The position numbers were made by a program, and so were the translations under genes. From positions 124,001-188,000 of the forward strand of contig NZ_VJMG01000021.1 in NCBI RefSeq assembly GCF_007004135.1: a DNA stretch of 64,000 bases, in the 5' to 3' direction. The notes below the pieces were generated by a model. It searched no databases, was not told where the DNA came from, and saw only the letters and a list, made by a program, of their open reading frames with translations. The stretch is from Affinirhizobium straminoryzae (GTDB lineage: Bacteria > Pseudomonadota > Alphaproteobacteria > Rhizobiales > Rhizobiaceae). Of this stretch, positions 36,356 to 48,773 are shown piece by piece. Each line of letters begins with the position of its first letter. Position 1 is the stretch's first letter.

Positions 36356-37465
36356 TCAGCTGTCTGGCGCCGTCGATGCCGGTGAAAAGGCGCGTGGAAT
36401 GGCCAGAGTGATTGCCTTTTTCATCACGGTGGGCAAGGCCTGTGCTTCCAGTTGTTCCACCGGCTCCCACCAGCAGCCCTGCATCAGCGGTCGGGTGGAG
36501 ATCAGGGCGCGAAATACCGTCAGCCTGAGTTCGAAATGGGTGAAGACATGGGTCACCACGCCGGCAGGCTGCCAGTCGGCGGGGAAGGGGGCGTGATCGG
36601 GCGTCGTGCCGCCATCCTGCCGCGATGTCCAACTGGTGGTCGGCACCTCCGTCATGCCGCCGAGCAGGCCCGATGCGGGGCGACGGCTGAGCAGCACCGC
36701 GCCGTCGGCGGAGACGGCGACGAAGGCGGCGCCCTGCCGGATCGGCTTTTCCTTCTTCGCCGCCTTCACCGGAAAGCGCTCGGGATCGTCGCGGCCAAGC
36801 GCCAGACAGTCGTCGCGGAAGGGACAGAGCACGCAGCTTGGCCGCTTCGGCGTGCAGATGGTGGCGCCGAGATCCATCATGCCCTGTGCAAAATCGCCCG
36901 GCCGCTCAACGGGCGTCAGCGCCCTGACGCGGGCTTTCATCACCGGTTTCGAACCGGGCAGCGGCGCGTCGATGGCGTAGAGGCGCGAAATGACGCGCTC
37001 CACATTGCCATCCATCACGGCGGCCGGCCGGTTAAACGCGATGGCGGCGACGGCGGCAGCCGTATAGTCGCCGATGCCGGGCAGGGCGCGCAGGCCATCC
37101 TCCGTATCGGGAAAGACGCCACCATGCAGGCTCGCCACCGCCTCGGCGCATTTCTTGAGGTTTCGGGCTCGCGCATAGTAGCCAAGTCCCGCCCAGGCGG
37201 CCATCACATCCTCGACCGGTGCACTGGCCAGATCCGAGACATCAGGCCATCTCTCCAGAAACTTTCGGAAATAAGGCTTGACCGCCTGCACGGTTGTCTG
37301 CTGGAGCATCACTTCCGACAGCCAGACGTGATAGGGGTTGGCTCGCAGTCCCTGACGGTGCGCGGTCGGTGTCACCCGCCAGGGCAGGTCGCGGTGATGG
37401 CGATCGTACCAGTCGAGCAGATGGCGGGTGAGGCGAGTTTCGAACGGGTCCGGCATGGAATGCAT
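36356..37465 (-). CDS. mutY: A/G-specific adenine DNA glycosylase
   Basis: MutY removes adenine mispaired with 8-oxoguanine. The 369-residue protein has the catalytic Glu in WLSEVMLQQTTVQAV, the helix-hairpin-helix LRALPGIGDYTAAAVAAIAF with the catalytic Asp in AAVMDGNVERVISRLYAI, the [4Fe-4S] cluster cysteines in CTPKRPSCVLCPFRDDC, and a C-terminal NUDIX-like domain. The start is ATG 37465 (MHSMPDPFE); ATG 37456 is equally possible. It is divergent from the GT25 gene. Confidence 0.95.
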   Translation of the reverse strand: MHSMPDPFETRLTRHLLDWYDRHHRDLPWRVTPTAHRQGLRANPYHVWLSEVMLQQTTVQAVKPYFRKFLERWPDVSDLASAPVEDVMAAWAGLGYYARARNLKKCAEAVASLHGGVFPDTEDGLRALPGIGDYTAAAVAAIAFNRPAAVMDGNVERVISRLYAIDAPLPGSKPVMKARVRALTPVERPGDFAQGMMDLGATICTPKRPSCVLCPFRDDCLALGRDDPERFPVKAAKKEKPIRQGAAFVAVSADGAVLLSRRPASGLLGGMTEVPTTSWTSRQDGGTTPDHAPFPADWQPAGVVTHVFTHFELRLTVFRALISTRPLMQGCWWEPVEQLEAQALPTVMKKAITLAIPRAFSPASTAPDS

Positions 37466-37532
37466 GGGGCCTTGTCTTGATGAGCGGTCGAGCAGTCGGC
37501 CGGAGTGATAGAATGCGGTGACGTGGAAGCCA

Positions 37533-38282
37533 ATGGCGCAACAGATGGAATTGCCGGTCTTTCTGATCAATATCGAACGGGCGGCTGCGCGTCGCCGGCT
37601 GATCGAACAGCAGGCCGCTGAGCTTGGCATCACCCTGGAACGGGTCGCGGGCGTCGATGGCAGCCTCGTGCCGCAGGCCGACTGGGCCGATGCGGATGTT
37701 GATCTGTTCCGCCGGCGCAATGGCCGCCCGATGATGGCCGGCGAATATGGCTGCTACCAGAGCCACCTGAATGCCTTCCGCCAACTGGCCGACAGCGGCC
37801 GCCCGGCGGCCCTCGTCATCGAGGACGACGTCGCCCTCAGTGCCGACCTGATGCAGCGGGCGCTCTCCATTCTGGAGGTCGTGCCTGACGATTGCGTCGT
37901 CAAGCTCGTCAACCACCGCACCGTAGCCTTCCGGCCGCTCTTCACCAGCGCGCGCGGCGATCGGGTCGGGTTTTCGCGCTTCGGGCCGCAGGGCTCGTCT
38001 GCCTGCTATCTGCTGACGGCCAAGGCGGCGGAAAGACTTGCCACGGGCATGCGACCGCAATCCCTGCCGCTCGACAGCGCGCTGGAACGATCATGGCAGC
38101 ATGGCGTGCCGATCTATACCAGCGAGAAAAACCTCATCGATTTTGGCGCGCTGCGCAACGAGACACTGATCGCCAGCCAGGCCGATTATCGCGGGCTGAA
38201 GTTGCGGGGCTGGAAGAAAATGCCAACTCACCTGTTTCGCGTCGGCGAAGCGCTGCGGCGCGCCGCCTACACGTTTTTCTAG
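37533..38282 (+). CDS. Glycosyltransferase family 25 protein (LPS modification)
   Basis: A 249-residue cytoplasmic or peripheral glycosyltransferase of family GT25, usually involved in lipopolysaccharide core or O-antigen modification. ELPVFLINIERAAARRRLIEQQAAELG is the family's N-terminal signature, GEYGCYQSHLNAFRQLADSG the acceptor region, and ALVIEDDVALS the D-D metal motif. The start was placed at ATG 37533; a GTG at 37518 is possible. It is followed by a gene for an O-antigen ligase-like protein. Confidence 0.88.
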   Translation: MAQQMELPVFLINIERAAARRRLIEQQAAELGITLERVAGVDGSLVPQADWADADVDLFRRRNGRPMMAGEYGCYQSHLNAFRQLADSGRPAALVIEDDVALSADLMQRALSILEVVPDDCVVKLVNHRTVAFRPLFTSARGDRVGFSRFGPQGSSACYLLTAKAAERLATGMRPQSLPLDSALERSWQHGVPIYTSEKNLIDFGALRNETLIASQADYRGLKLRGWKKMPTHLFRVGEALRRAAYTFF

Positions 38283-38447
38283 AGGCTTGCAGCGGATGCC
38301 CGCGGAGAGCCTTTCGGTGGGGAGCCGGTGGGGAGCGGGTTCCTTCAAAACGACACAGTCGGCGAACACATCGGGTCCCGTCGGGAAGAGACCACGCGGA
38401 GAACTCCGTATCCTGATCGGTGGGCTGTCCGGAGCAATGAAAGGCGC

Positions 38448-39683
38448 ATGATGACGGTAAAGCGATTGCTGCTGCTTCGCAGACGGATCGACCCGCTCCT
38501 TGTCGGCCTTTCGGCCGTGCTCTTTCCACTCTACATGCCGGCACCCGTGGCGGTCGCCGTCATCTTCGGTGCCTGTGGCCTTTATGTCGCCTTCTCCAGC
38601 CGCCGCAGGCTGCGTCGCCAGATGACGTCGCCGGCCGGCATGGTGATGGTCTATACGTTGTTTTCCGCAGCGCTGATGCTGGTGCGCGGCGAGTTCAATC
38701 TGGATAACCGGCAGCTTGGCTTCATGGGCCTCCTGCTCGGGGTTTCCTTCATTTCTCCCGGCCTGTGTCTGGTGCGCCGGCCGCTGCGCCACTTCGTCAT
38801 TGGCGCGCGCCTTGGCTCGGTCGCCACGTTCCTGCTGGCGCTCACGGTGGCCATGATCCTCGCCCACGCACCGGATCGCTATGGTGGTGGCGGCAATGCG
38901 GCGATCATGGCCTTTCTGGTGCTGATCGGGGCGCTGGTGGCGAGCATCGATCTTGAAAAGCCGCCGCGCTTCCTGCCGAACGGCATGCAGTATCTGGCGC
39001 TCTCCAGCTTTCCGGTGTTCCTGACGGAAACGCGGGCCGTTCTGGTGCTGGTGCCTGCGATCTTCCTCGTCGAGTTCTTCTGCCGCACGGAACAGTGGCG
39101 CCCGCATCTGCGCAAGACCCGTTTTGTCATGCTGCTGGCCGGACTTGTCGCCCTGCTGCTGCTGCCGCAGGTGAGGGAGATGCTCATCGAGCGCTTTTTC
39201 AGCGTCTATGACTATTACATCGACGGGGGCGAGCATGCCGACATGGTGTCCGGCGACATTCGCCTGACCATGTGGCAGGCGGCGCTGGTGGTGATCGGCG
39301 ACCACCTGTTGTCCGGTGTCGGCCTGATGCGCATGTTCGGTCTGATGACCGAGGCGGCCGGCGACCACGCCTCGCTGATCGAGGGCTACAAGCACGTGCA
39401 CAATTTCGTGCTGCAGGAACTTCTCGCCAACGGCGTGATCGGCCTTCTGCTGCTGGCCTCGATCCCTGTGGTGTTTCTCGCCACGGTCTGGCGCAAGACC
39501 CCGGATGCGGTGCTCAGGCGGTCCGCCGTCTATGTCCTTGGCAGTCTCGGCGCCTTTGGTCTTCTGCATGATCCGTTCTATCATGAGCTCTGCCTGTCGA
39601 CGATCATGCTGTTCGTCGGCGTCTGCCTCGCGCAGTTCCATCGCTGGGACATGCTGACGCCGGCGGCGGCGAAACGACTCTGA
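38448..39683 (+). CDS. O-antigen ligase/polymerase family membrane protein (Wzy/WaaL-like)
   Basis: A 411-residue polytopic membrane protein with about ten hydrophobic helices and a long periplasmic loop. The large-loop sequence SGVGLMRMFGLM, preceded by SGDIRLTMWQAALVVIGDHLL, and HVHNFVLQELLANGVIGLLLL fit the Wzy_C / O-antigen ligase family (the H-x-x-x-L/N loop). It would polymerise or ligate surface polysaccharide in the periplasm. It follows the GT25 gene by 165 bases, and the pair separates mutY from DUF721. Confidence 0.85.
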   Translation: MMTVKRLLLLRRRIDPLLVGLSAVLFPLYMPAPVAVAVIFGACGLYVAFSSRRRLRRQMTSPAGMVMVYTLFSAALMLVRGEFNLDNRQLGFMGLLLGVSFISPGLCLVRRPLRHFVIGARLGSVATFLLALTVAMILAHAPDRYGGGGNAAIMAFLVLIGALVASIDLEKPPRFLPNGMQYLALSSFPVFLTETRAVLVLVPAIFLVEFFCRTEQWRPHLRKTRFVMLLAGLVALLLLPQVREMLIERFFSVYDYYIDGGEHADMVSGDIRLTMWQAALVVIGDHLLSGVGLMRMFGLMTEAAGDHASLIEGYKHVHNFVLQELLANGVIGLLLLASIPVVFLATVWRKTPDAVLRRSAVYVLGSLGAFGLLHDPFYHELCLSTIMLFVGVCLAQFHRWDMLTPAAAKRL

Positions 39684-39698
39684 CCTGAAACGAGCCCG

Positions 39699-40199
39699 AT
39701 GATGAGCAAGCGTCCAGTCCCCCTGCAGATTGCCGAGATCGCCAATGGCATCATGGATCCGGTGCTGGCGCGCCGCGCCGGAATCTCGACGGCGCTGCTC
39801 GGCTCCTGGGACGAGATCGCCGGAGAGGATTTTGCCGATTGCACGCGCCCGGAAAAGATTGCCTGGCCGCGCCGTGACGGTGGGGACGAGGCGGGCTACC
39901 AGCCGGGCGTGCTGACGATTGCCTGCGAGGGCGCGCGTGCCCTGTTCCTGTCGCATGCGCAGGGCGAACTGATCGAGCGCATCAACGGCTTCTTCGGCTT
40001 TCCGGCCATCCGCCAGGTGCGCATCGTGCAGAAGCCGGTGTCCGTCCAGCTGCGTCACCGTCCTGCGCCGCAGCCGTTGCGCGGCGAGGCCGCCCGCCGT
40101 CTCGACGCGATGATGGAGGGGATCGAAAGTGATGCGTTGAAACGCGCCGTCCAGCGCCTCGGCACGGCCGTGCTGCAGCCGAAGCGCGGCCGGCGCTGA
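39699..40199 (+). CDS. DUF721 (DciA-like) protein
   Basis: A 166-residue protein of the DUF721 family, related to the DnaB-interacting helicase loader DciA. IAEIANGIMDPVLARRAGISTALLGSWDEIAGEDFADCTRPEKI and LFLSHAQGELIERINGFFG are diagnostic of the alphaproteobacterial version. Whether it loads helicase here is inference. It lies just before the DsbA-like gene, in the order seen in other Rhizobiaceae (mutY region, DUF721, DsbA, SMC). Confidence 0.87.
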   Translation: MMSKRPVPLQIAEIANGIMDPVLARRAGISTALLGSWDEIAGEDFADCTRPEKIAWPRRDGGDEAGYQPGVLTIACEGARALFLSHAQGELIERINGFFGFPAIRQVRIVQKPVSVQLRHRPAPQPLRGEAARRLDAMMEGIESDALKRAVQRLGTAVLQPKRGRR

Positions 40200-40353
40200 A
40201 TATCGCCATCCATCGGTTTTGCTCTTGATTCATCGCAACTCTCTCACAATTGTTTGAGAGATGTGCGCTTCCTGGTGCTTGTCGCCCGGCGCGGGGCGGG
40301 CTACGGACAAACCCAGGGACTTTCGCGCTCCACTGAACAATAGGTGTTGATAC

Positions 40354-41058
40354 ATGCCGATCCGCTCTTTCGCCCTCTCCAGACGCCATCTGCTCGGCGG
40401 CGTCGCAGCTTCCGCCGTCGGCCTGTCGGTTGCCGGCCTTGCCACACAGGCTTTCGCGGACGACAAGCCCGAATCCTCCGGCAAGGTGGACATGGCGAAG
40501 GTGCTGCAGCCCGGCACGCTGCCGGAAATGGCCATCGGCGATGAGAAGGCCAAGGTCACCATCGTCGAATACATGTCGATGACCTGCCCGCACTGCGCGC
40601 ATTTCCACGCCACCACCTTCGATCCGATCAAGGAAAAATACGTCGATACCGGCAAGGTGCGCTTCATCCTGCGCGAATTCCCGTTCGATCCGGTCGCAAC
40701 CGCCGCCTTCATGCTGGCCCGCTGCAACCCGGTGAAGCCGCAGGAACTCTCCGGTCCCAAGGAATACTTCGCGATGGTCTCGATGCTGTTCAAGCAGCAG
40801 CGCGCCTGGGCGGCCCCGGCAGACGGCAATGTGCGCGCCGCGCTGCTGCAGAACGCCAAACTGGCCGGTTTTACACAGGAGAGCTTCACCGCCTGCTTGA
40901 CGAACCAGAAGCTTCTCGATGATGTGAATGCCACGATGAAGCGCGGCGCGGACGAATTCGGCGTGAATTCGACCCCCACCTTCATCATCAACGGCAACCG
41001 CTATTCCGGAGACATGTCGGTTGAAGCCATGTCTGCACTCATCGACAGCTTCCTCTGA
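40354..41058 (+). CDS. DsbA-family periplasmic thiol-disulfide protein
   Basis: A 234-residue thioredoxin-fold protein exported by a twin-arginine-like signal (LSRRHLLGGVAASAVG, cleavage after TQAFA). The active site is C78-P-H-C81 in EYMSMTCPHCAHFH, and the cis-proline loop is NSTPTFIING. The long helical insertion is like that of the DsbA/DsbG-type proteins common in alphaproteobacteria. It presumably catalyses periplasmic disulfide formation; the partner is not in this window. It lies immediately upstream of smc. Confidence 0.92.
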   Translation: MPIRSFALSRRHLLGGVAASAVGLSVAGLATQAFADDKPESSGKVDMAKVLQPGTLPEMAIGDEKAKVTIVEYMSMTCPHCAHFHATTFDPIKEKYVDTGKVRFILREFPFDPVATAAFMLARCNPVKPQELSGPKEYFAMVSMLFKQQRAWAAPADGNVRAALLQNAKLAGFTQESFTACLTNQKLLDDVNATMKRGADEFGVNSTPTFIINGNRYSGDMSVEAMSALIDSFL

Positions 41059-41163
41059 GTCGGCCGTTTTCTCTGATGCGGGCGCCGGTGGTTCACCTGC
41101 GCCCGTTTTCCGTTTGATTGCCTGCCTTGCCCCGCCGTCGTTCATGACGGGGAGGGGGGCGCC

Positions 41164-44100
41164 ATGAAGTTCAACAAGCTGCGCCTGGTCGGCTTCAAGT
41201 CCTTCGTTGAACCGACAGAATTCATCATTGAGCCGGGTCTGACGGGCGTGGTCGGACCGAACGGCTGCGGCAAGTCGAACCTCGTCGAGGCCCTGCGCTG
41301 GGTGATGGGGGAAAACTCCTACAAGAACATGCGCGCGTCCGGCATGGACGACGTGATCTTTTCCGGTTCCGGCAACCGGCCAGCCCGCAATTCGGCGGAA
41401 GTGGCGCTGTTTCTCGACAATGGCGACCGCACCGCTCCCGCCGCCTTCAACGATGCGGACGAAATCCAGGTGTCGCGCCGCATCGAGCGCGAGCAGGGCT
41501 CCGTCTATCGCATCAACGGCAAGGAGGCGCGCGCCAAGGATGTGCAGCTTTTGTTTGCCGATGCCTCCACCGGCGCCCGTTCGCCCTCGATGGTGGGGCA
41601 GGGGCGCATCGGCGAGCTGATCCAGGCAAAGCCCCAGGCGCGCCGCCAGCTTCTGGAAGAGGCGGCCGGCATTTCCGGCCTGCATTCCAGACGCCACGAG
41701 GCCGAACTGCGCCTGCGCGCCGCCGAAACCAATCTGGAGCGGCTGGAAGACATTACCGCGCAGCTGGAGAGCCAGATCGAAAGCCTGAAGCGCCAGGCGC
41801 GCCAGGCCAATCGCTTCAAGATGCTGTCCGCGGATATCCGCCAGCGTGAGGCCCTGCTGCTGCATATCCGCTGGGTGCAGGCGCGTGATGCGGAAAATGA
41901 GGCCGGTACGGCCCTCAACGCCATCACCTCGCTGGTGGCGGAGAAGGCGCAGGCGCAGATGGAGGCCGCCAAGGCGCAGGCGATCGCCAGCCTGACGCTG
42001 CCGGAACTGCGCGAGGCGGAAGCCCGCGCCGCCGCCGCCCTGCAACGGCTGCAGATCGCCCGCGGGCAGTTGGAGGAGGAGGCCGGACGCCTGCTGCGCC
42101 GTCGCGACGATCTGACCCGCCGTCTCGCCCAGCTGGCCGAGGACATCCGCCGCGAGGAGCAGCTGATGGCCGACAATGCCGGCGTCATCGAGCGTCTCGA
42201 TGCGGAGGAGGAGGAGCTGCAGGCGCTTCTCGACCAGTCGGGCGAGGAGGCGGAGGAGATCCGGCTTCTGTTCGAGGAGGCGGCCGCGCGGCTTGCCGAA
42301 AGCGAGCGCCTGTTTGCCGCCGTCACCGCCGAGCGCGCCGAGGCCTTTGCCGGGCGTGCCCAGCTGGAACGCAGCATCCGCGAGATTGCCGATCGTCGCC
42401 AGCGGCTGGACCGCCAGCTGTCCGAAAGCCGTGGCGAAGCGGACGCGCTGGATGAGAAGCTGGCCGGCCTGCCCGACCCGGAAGAGCGCCGCGAGGCCGT
42501 CGAGGCTGCGGAAACCGTGCTTGAGGAGGCAAGTCTTGCCATCGAGACGGTGGAACAGGCTCTGGCCCGTGCCCGACAGTCGGAGATCGAAGCCCGTCGC
42601 CCCGTGGAGGCGGCGCGCGCCACTCTCAATGCCTTGCAGGCGGAAGCGCGCACGATCGGCAAGATGCTGGCGGCAGGTGCTGCCAGCGGCAGCTATTCGC
42701 CGGTTGCCGAGCTGGTGCGCGTCGATCGCGGCTACGAGACGGCATTGGGTGCTGCCCTCGGTGATGATCTCGACAGCCCGCTCGAGGCTGACGCACCGGC
42801 CCACTGGGCCGGCAATGGGGATGGTGCCGCCGACCCGGCATTGCCGGAGGGCGCGGTGCCGCTGATCACCCGCGTTACGGCCCCGCCGCAGCTTGCCCGC
42901 CGCCTGAAACAGGTTGGCGTGATCGATCCTGCCGATGCTGCCCGCCTGATGGCGGCACTGAAGCCCGGCCAGCGGCTCGTCACGCGCGATGGTGCGGTCT
43001 ATCGCTGGGACGGTCACGTGACCGGCTCCGAGGCGCCGAGTGCGGCCGCCTTGCGTCTTGCCCAGAAGAACCGGTTGTCGGAGCTGGAGGCTGAGGTCGA
43101 GGAGGCGGAGATCGTGCTCTCCGAGGCGGAGACGCTGCTGCAGCGCGCGGGCGAGGCCATCCGCACCGAGGAAGCCCGTCTTGGGGATGCGCGCGAGCGC
43201 AGCCGGCTTGCCACCCGCAGCCTTTCGGAAGCGCGCGAGGCCCTGGCTCAGGCCGAACGCGCTGCCGGTGACCTCATGCGTCGCCGGGACGTCCTGGCCA
43301 ATGCCGCCGAACAGCTGCGGAGCCAGCTGGAGGAACTTTCCGCGCAGGAGGAAGGCGTGCGGGCCGAGCTGGACGAGGCGCCGGATCTGGCCGGCCTCGA
43401 CCGACGGCTTGGCGAACAGCAGCTTTCCGTCGCGCAGGATCGTGCGGCGGCGGCGGAAGCGCGCGCCCGCTTCGAAGGGCTTTCGCGCGAAACCGAATCC
43501 CGCCGGCGCCGGCTGTCGGCCATCGCGCAGGAGCGGCAGGGCTGGCAGAGCCGGGCCGCCAGCGCCGCCCACCAGATCGGGACGCTGCGCGAACGCGAGG
43601 ACGAGGCGCGCGAGGAGGTGGCGGAGCTGGATCTCTCACCGGAGGAATTCGACGACAAGCGCCGGGCGCTGATGAACGAGTTGCAGAAGGCGGAAGAGGC
43701 ACGGCGCGCCTCCGGCGATCTGCTGGCCGAGGCGGAAACCCGTCAGCGCGAGGCCGACCGCCTCGCTGCCACCGCGCTTGCCGAACTGGCCGATGTGCGC
43801 GAAAAGCGCGGCCGTGCCGAGGAGCGGCTCGTTTCTGCCGCCGAGCGTCGCCATGATGCCGAAAACGCCATCCGTCAGGCGCTGTCTGTGGAGCCGCACG
43901 AAGCCTTCCGGCTGGCGGGTGTCACGCCGGATGCCAAACTTCCCGATACGGCCGGTGTCGAACGCGAGGTGGACCGGCTGAAGATGGAGCGCGAACGGCT
44001 TGGCGCCGTCAACCTGCGCGCCGACGAGGAGCAGAAGGAACTGTCCGAAAAGCTCGCCGCCCTCATCAAGGAACGTGACGACATCATTGATGCGATCAAG

Positions 44101-44625
44101 AAGCTGCGGGCTGCGATCCAGAGCCTCAACCGCGAAGGCCGCGAGCGGCTGATTGCTGCCTTCGATGTCGTGAACGGCCAGTTCCAGCGACTGTTCACCC
44201 ATCTGTTCAACGGCGGCACCGCCGAGTTGCAGCTGATCGAAAGCGACGATCCGCTGGAGGCGGGGCTCGAAATCCTCGCCCGCCCGCCCGGCAAGAAGCC
44301 GCAGACCATGACGCTTCTCTCCGGTGGCGAGCAGGCGCTGACGGCGATGGCGCTGATCTTTGCCGTCTTCCTCACCAATCCCGCGCCGATCTGCGTGCTG
44401 GACGAAGTGGATGCGCCGCTCGACGACCACAATGTGGAGCGCTACTGCAACCTGATGGACGAGATGGCGGCCTCCACCGAGACACGCTTCGTTATCATCA
44501 CCCACAATCCCATCACCATGGCCCGCATGAGCCGCCTGTTCGGCGTCACCATGGCGGAGCAGGGCGTCAGCCAGCTGGTCTCCGTCGATCTGCAGACGGC
44601 CGAACTCCTGCGCGAGGCGAGCTGA
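41164..44625 (+). CDS. smc: Chromosome segregation protein SMC
   Basis: The 1153-residue condensin ATPase that compacts and organises the chromosome. It has the N-terminal Walker [10 protein letters not shown] (residues 31-39), two long coiled coils separated by a short hinge (about residues 500-640, [21 protein letters not shown]), the C-terminal signature [19 protein letters not shown] and Walker [15 protein letters not shown]. Length is typical of the alphaproteobacterial protein. The kleisin and ScpB partners are not in this window. The Ivy-like gene follows after 11 bases. Confidence 0.97.
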   Translation: MKFNKLRLVGFKSFVEPTEFIIEPGLTGVVGPNGCGKSNLVEALRWVMGENSYKNMRASGMDDVIFSGSGNRPARNSAEVALFLDNGDRTAPAAFNDADEIQVSRRIEREQGSVYRINGKEARAKDVQLLFADASTGARSPSMVGQGRIGELIQAKPQARRQLLEEAAGISGLHSRRHEAELRLRAAETNLERLEDITAQLESQIESLKRQARQANRFKMLSADIRQREALLLHIRWVQARDAENEAGTALNAITSLVAEKAQAQMEAAKAQAIASLTLPELREAEARAAAALQRLQIARGQLEEEAGRLLRRRDDLTRRLAQLAEDIRREEQLMADNAGVIERLDAEEEELQALLDQSGEEAEEIRLLFEEAAARLAESERLFAAVTAERAEAFAGRAQLERSIREIADRRQRLDRQLSESRGEADALDEKLAGLPDPEERREAVEAAETVLEEASLAIETVEQALARARQSEIEARRPVEAARATLNALQAEARTIGKMLAAGAASGSYSPVAELVRVDRGYETALGAALGDDLDSPLEADAPAHWAGNGDGAADPALPEGAVPLITRVTAPPQLARRLKQVGVIDPADAARLMAALKPGQRLVTRDGAVYRWDGHVTGSEAPSAAALRLAQKNRLSELEAEVEEAEIVLSEAETLLQRAGEAIRTEEARLGDARERSRLATRSLSEAREALAQAERAAGDLMRRRDVLANAAEQLRSQLEELSAQEEGVRAELDEAPDLAGLDRRLGEQQLSVAQDRAAAAEARARFEGLSRETESRRRRLSAIAQERQGWQSRAASAAHQIGTLREREDEAREEVAELDLSPEEFDDKRRALMNELQKAEEARRASGDLLAEAETRQREADRLAATALAELADVREKRGRAEERLVSAAERRHDAENAIRQALSVEPHEAFRLAGVTPDAKLPDTAGVEREVDRLKMERERLGAVNLRADEEQKELSEKLAALIKERDDIIDAIKKLRAAIQSLNREGRERLIAAFDVVNGQFQRLFTHLFNGGTAELQLIESDDPLEAGLEILARPPGKKPQTMTLLSGGEQALTAMALIFAVFLTNPAPICVLDEVDAPLDDHNVERYCNLMDEMAASTETRFVIITHNPITMARMSRLFGVTMAEQGVSQLVSVDLQTAELLREAS

Positions 44626-44636
44626 ACGGAGGCGTG

Positions 44637-45062
44637 ATGCAGCATTTCCGTCTGCTTCTGGCGGCTTTCGGCCTTTTCCTGCTGCCGGCTTTCGCTGCGT
44701 TGTGCGAGGAGGCGAAATCCGGCCGCTATCTGCAGGAAATCCTGAAGATCTCCCCCGCCCACGACAAAAGCCTGCGTGACCTTCTGCGCGTAGCCCGGAC
44801 CCTGCCACCATGGGTGCGCAACATGGCAACCGATCCACGCTATGTCTCGGGCGCATCTGAGGCCGTGCAGGTGGAGGGCGTGCCGCGCGAGCTGTTTGGC
44901 GCGTGCCTTGCCGGCCGTTGCCCGGAAAGCCGCCTGCGGGTTCTGTTTTCCACCGATGGCAAGGTGGCCTGGGTCCTCATCGCCGATCGCACGCTCGGGG
45001 AACTGGTGCTCGGCAACCCGCCCGAGGCGGCGATGGAGCTGCTGCGCAAGCCGGGACTCTGA
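44637..45062 (+). CDS. Ivy-family lysozyme inhibitor (putative)
   Basis: A 141-residue exported protein with a signal peptide (MQHFRLLLAAFGLFLLPAFA). The mature part resembles Ivy: LPPWVRNMATDPRYVSGASEAVQVEGV, then the two-cysteine loop LFGACLAGRCPESRLRVLFS corresponding to the CKPHDC loop of Ivy, and KVAWVLIADRTLGELVLGNPP. Ivy proteins are periplasmic inhibitors of vertebrate-type lysozymes and protect peptidoglycan. The GGAGG ribosome site favours ATG 44637. It follows smc closely and may be cotranscribed with it. The match is by motif, not search. Confidence 0.72.
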   Translation: MQHFRLLLAAFGLFLLPAFAALCEEAKSGRYLQEILKISPAHDKSLRDLLRVARTLPPWVRNMATDPRYVSGASEAVQVEGVPRELFGACLAGRCPESRLRVLFSTDGKVAWVLIADRTLGELVLGNPPEAAMELLRKPGL

Positions 45063-45390
45063 CGAGCCTTTGCCCTTTTTCGACATCGCCCTGGGACGTG
45101 ATGACGGCTTCAATATACGATTTGCCGGCCAGCCGCGATTGAAGTGATCCGATTGTCTATTATAGTCGTCCGGCGGAGGGATGCGTACTGCGGGGTGACG
45201 GGTTCATCACGCGGGGTGGCTGCGAAGGGTCTATCCGCATTCGGCGTCGTGACGCTGATGTGACGCGCATCAAGTAGGGTCAAGTTTTGTTGCTCCGTCT
45301 GCAAGCTTCCGTTGCGTTGCCACAATGATACAGCGATGCATCTTGGATGTGTGCGGTGCAAAAATACAAGAAATCGTCCATGCAATCTGG
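45063..45390. other. Spacer after the Ivy-like gene
   Basis: No gene seen. The sequence is less GC-rich than its surroundings, with repeated GTGACG words near 45190-45265 and a short GTGA...TCAC inverted repeat near 45195-45210. Nothing else can be supported. Confidence 0.4.
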
Positions 45391-45618
45391 TTGCAATTCC
45401 GAGATTTTATCTTATGCTAGCACTCAACGAAGCATACAGATGCGATTGAAAGACAGCTTTTCAGCACCCCCCGGCGGGGTTCCTGTACCTGCCGGAAGAC
45501 TTTGCGGGGCCGGAGCAGGCGGCCCCGCAAAGTCTGCTAATTCAGTGACTTAAGACATAGTTGAAGTCTTTTCAATCGGCCGGGTTGTCGCTTAGGTGAC
45601 GCCCGGCCTTTTCATTTC
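45391..45618 (+). ncRNA. Candidate small RNA upstream of ppdK
   Basis: A sigma70-like promoter (TTGCAA at 45391-45396, 16-base spacer, TATGCT at 45413-45418) leads into a structured region. It contains a C/G-rich 5' hairpin (ACCCCCCGGCGGGGTTCC), a perfect 15-bp hairpin (AGACTTTGCGGGGCC / GGCCCCGCAAAGTCT, nine-base loop, about 45497-45535) and an intrinsic terminator (GGCCGGG...CCCGGCC-TTTTC, 45578-45613). Promoter, paired elements and terminator together suggest an independent transcript of about 190 bases. A 37-residue frame (MRLKDSFSAPPGG...) overlaps but lacks a ribosome site. Confidence 0.5.
45578..45614 (+). terminator. Intrinsic terminator of the candidate small RNA
   Basis: GGCCGGG pairs with CCCGGCC with additional inner pairing (GTC/GAC) and is followed by TTTTC. 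It lies about 370 bases upstream of ppdK, so ppdK needs its own promoter in the gap 45615-45980, where no other feature could be identified. Confidence 0.7.
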
Positions 45619-45980
45619 TGCTTGGGAACGCTCCCGCAATCTCCTTCCCTTGTCATGAAATCTTCGTTGCAATTGCCGATGATGCGCTGTCCTTCTTCCG
45701 GGATGACTGATGCACAGCTGTGCGCCGCACAATCAACTGCCGCGTGCTTGAGGGATCGTGCATGTCCCGCACCGCCACGTTCCTGCCCGGTTCCGTGCGG
45801 CCCGCCCGACCGATCCGCAATCGCCGGCGTCGTTTTGTCTTCCTCCGCAAAGCGTGCCGATTTGGTCGCATTTTTGTTGCAATGCAGCATCATCCTTTCG
45901 GAGGTGGTTTCCAAGCGCGCAGCCATCCTGTAAATGCTTGGTAAAACAAGAAGCAGTGCATGCTCGTCTGGAGGAGAACG

Positions 45981-48662
<2,682 letters not shown>

Positions 48663-48773
48663 TTGGCGTGAGTTTCGGACGGTTCCATTATGCAGACTGC
48701 ACTCGCTTCTCGACGTTTCGGAAAGCAAGTGCTATCGGTATATTTATGATGATTATAAAGAAAGATATATGAA

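Noticed and set aside
39982-43572. A 1196-codon open frame on the minus strand opposite smc
   Set aside because: Same effect: antisense shadow of the SMC coiled coil, with no recognisable domain.
45622-45944. Two overlapping short plus-strand frames upstream of ppdK (103 and 74 codons)
   Set aside because: Neither has a good ribosome site or recognisable sequence, and they overlap one another in different frames.
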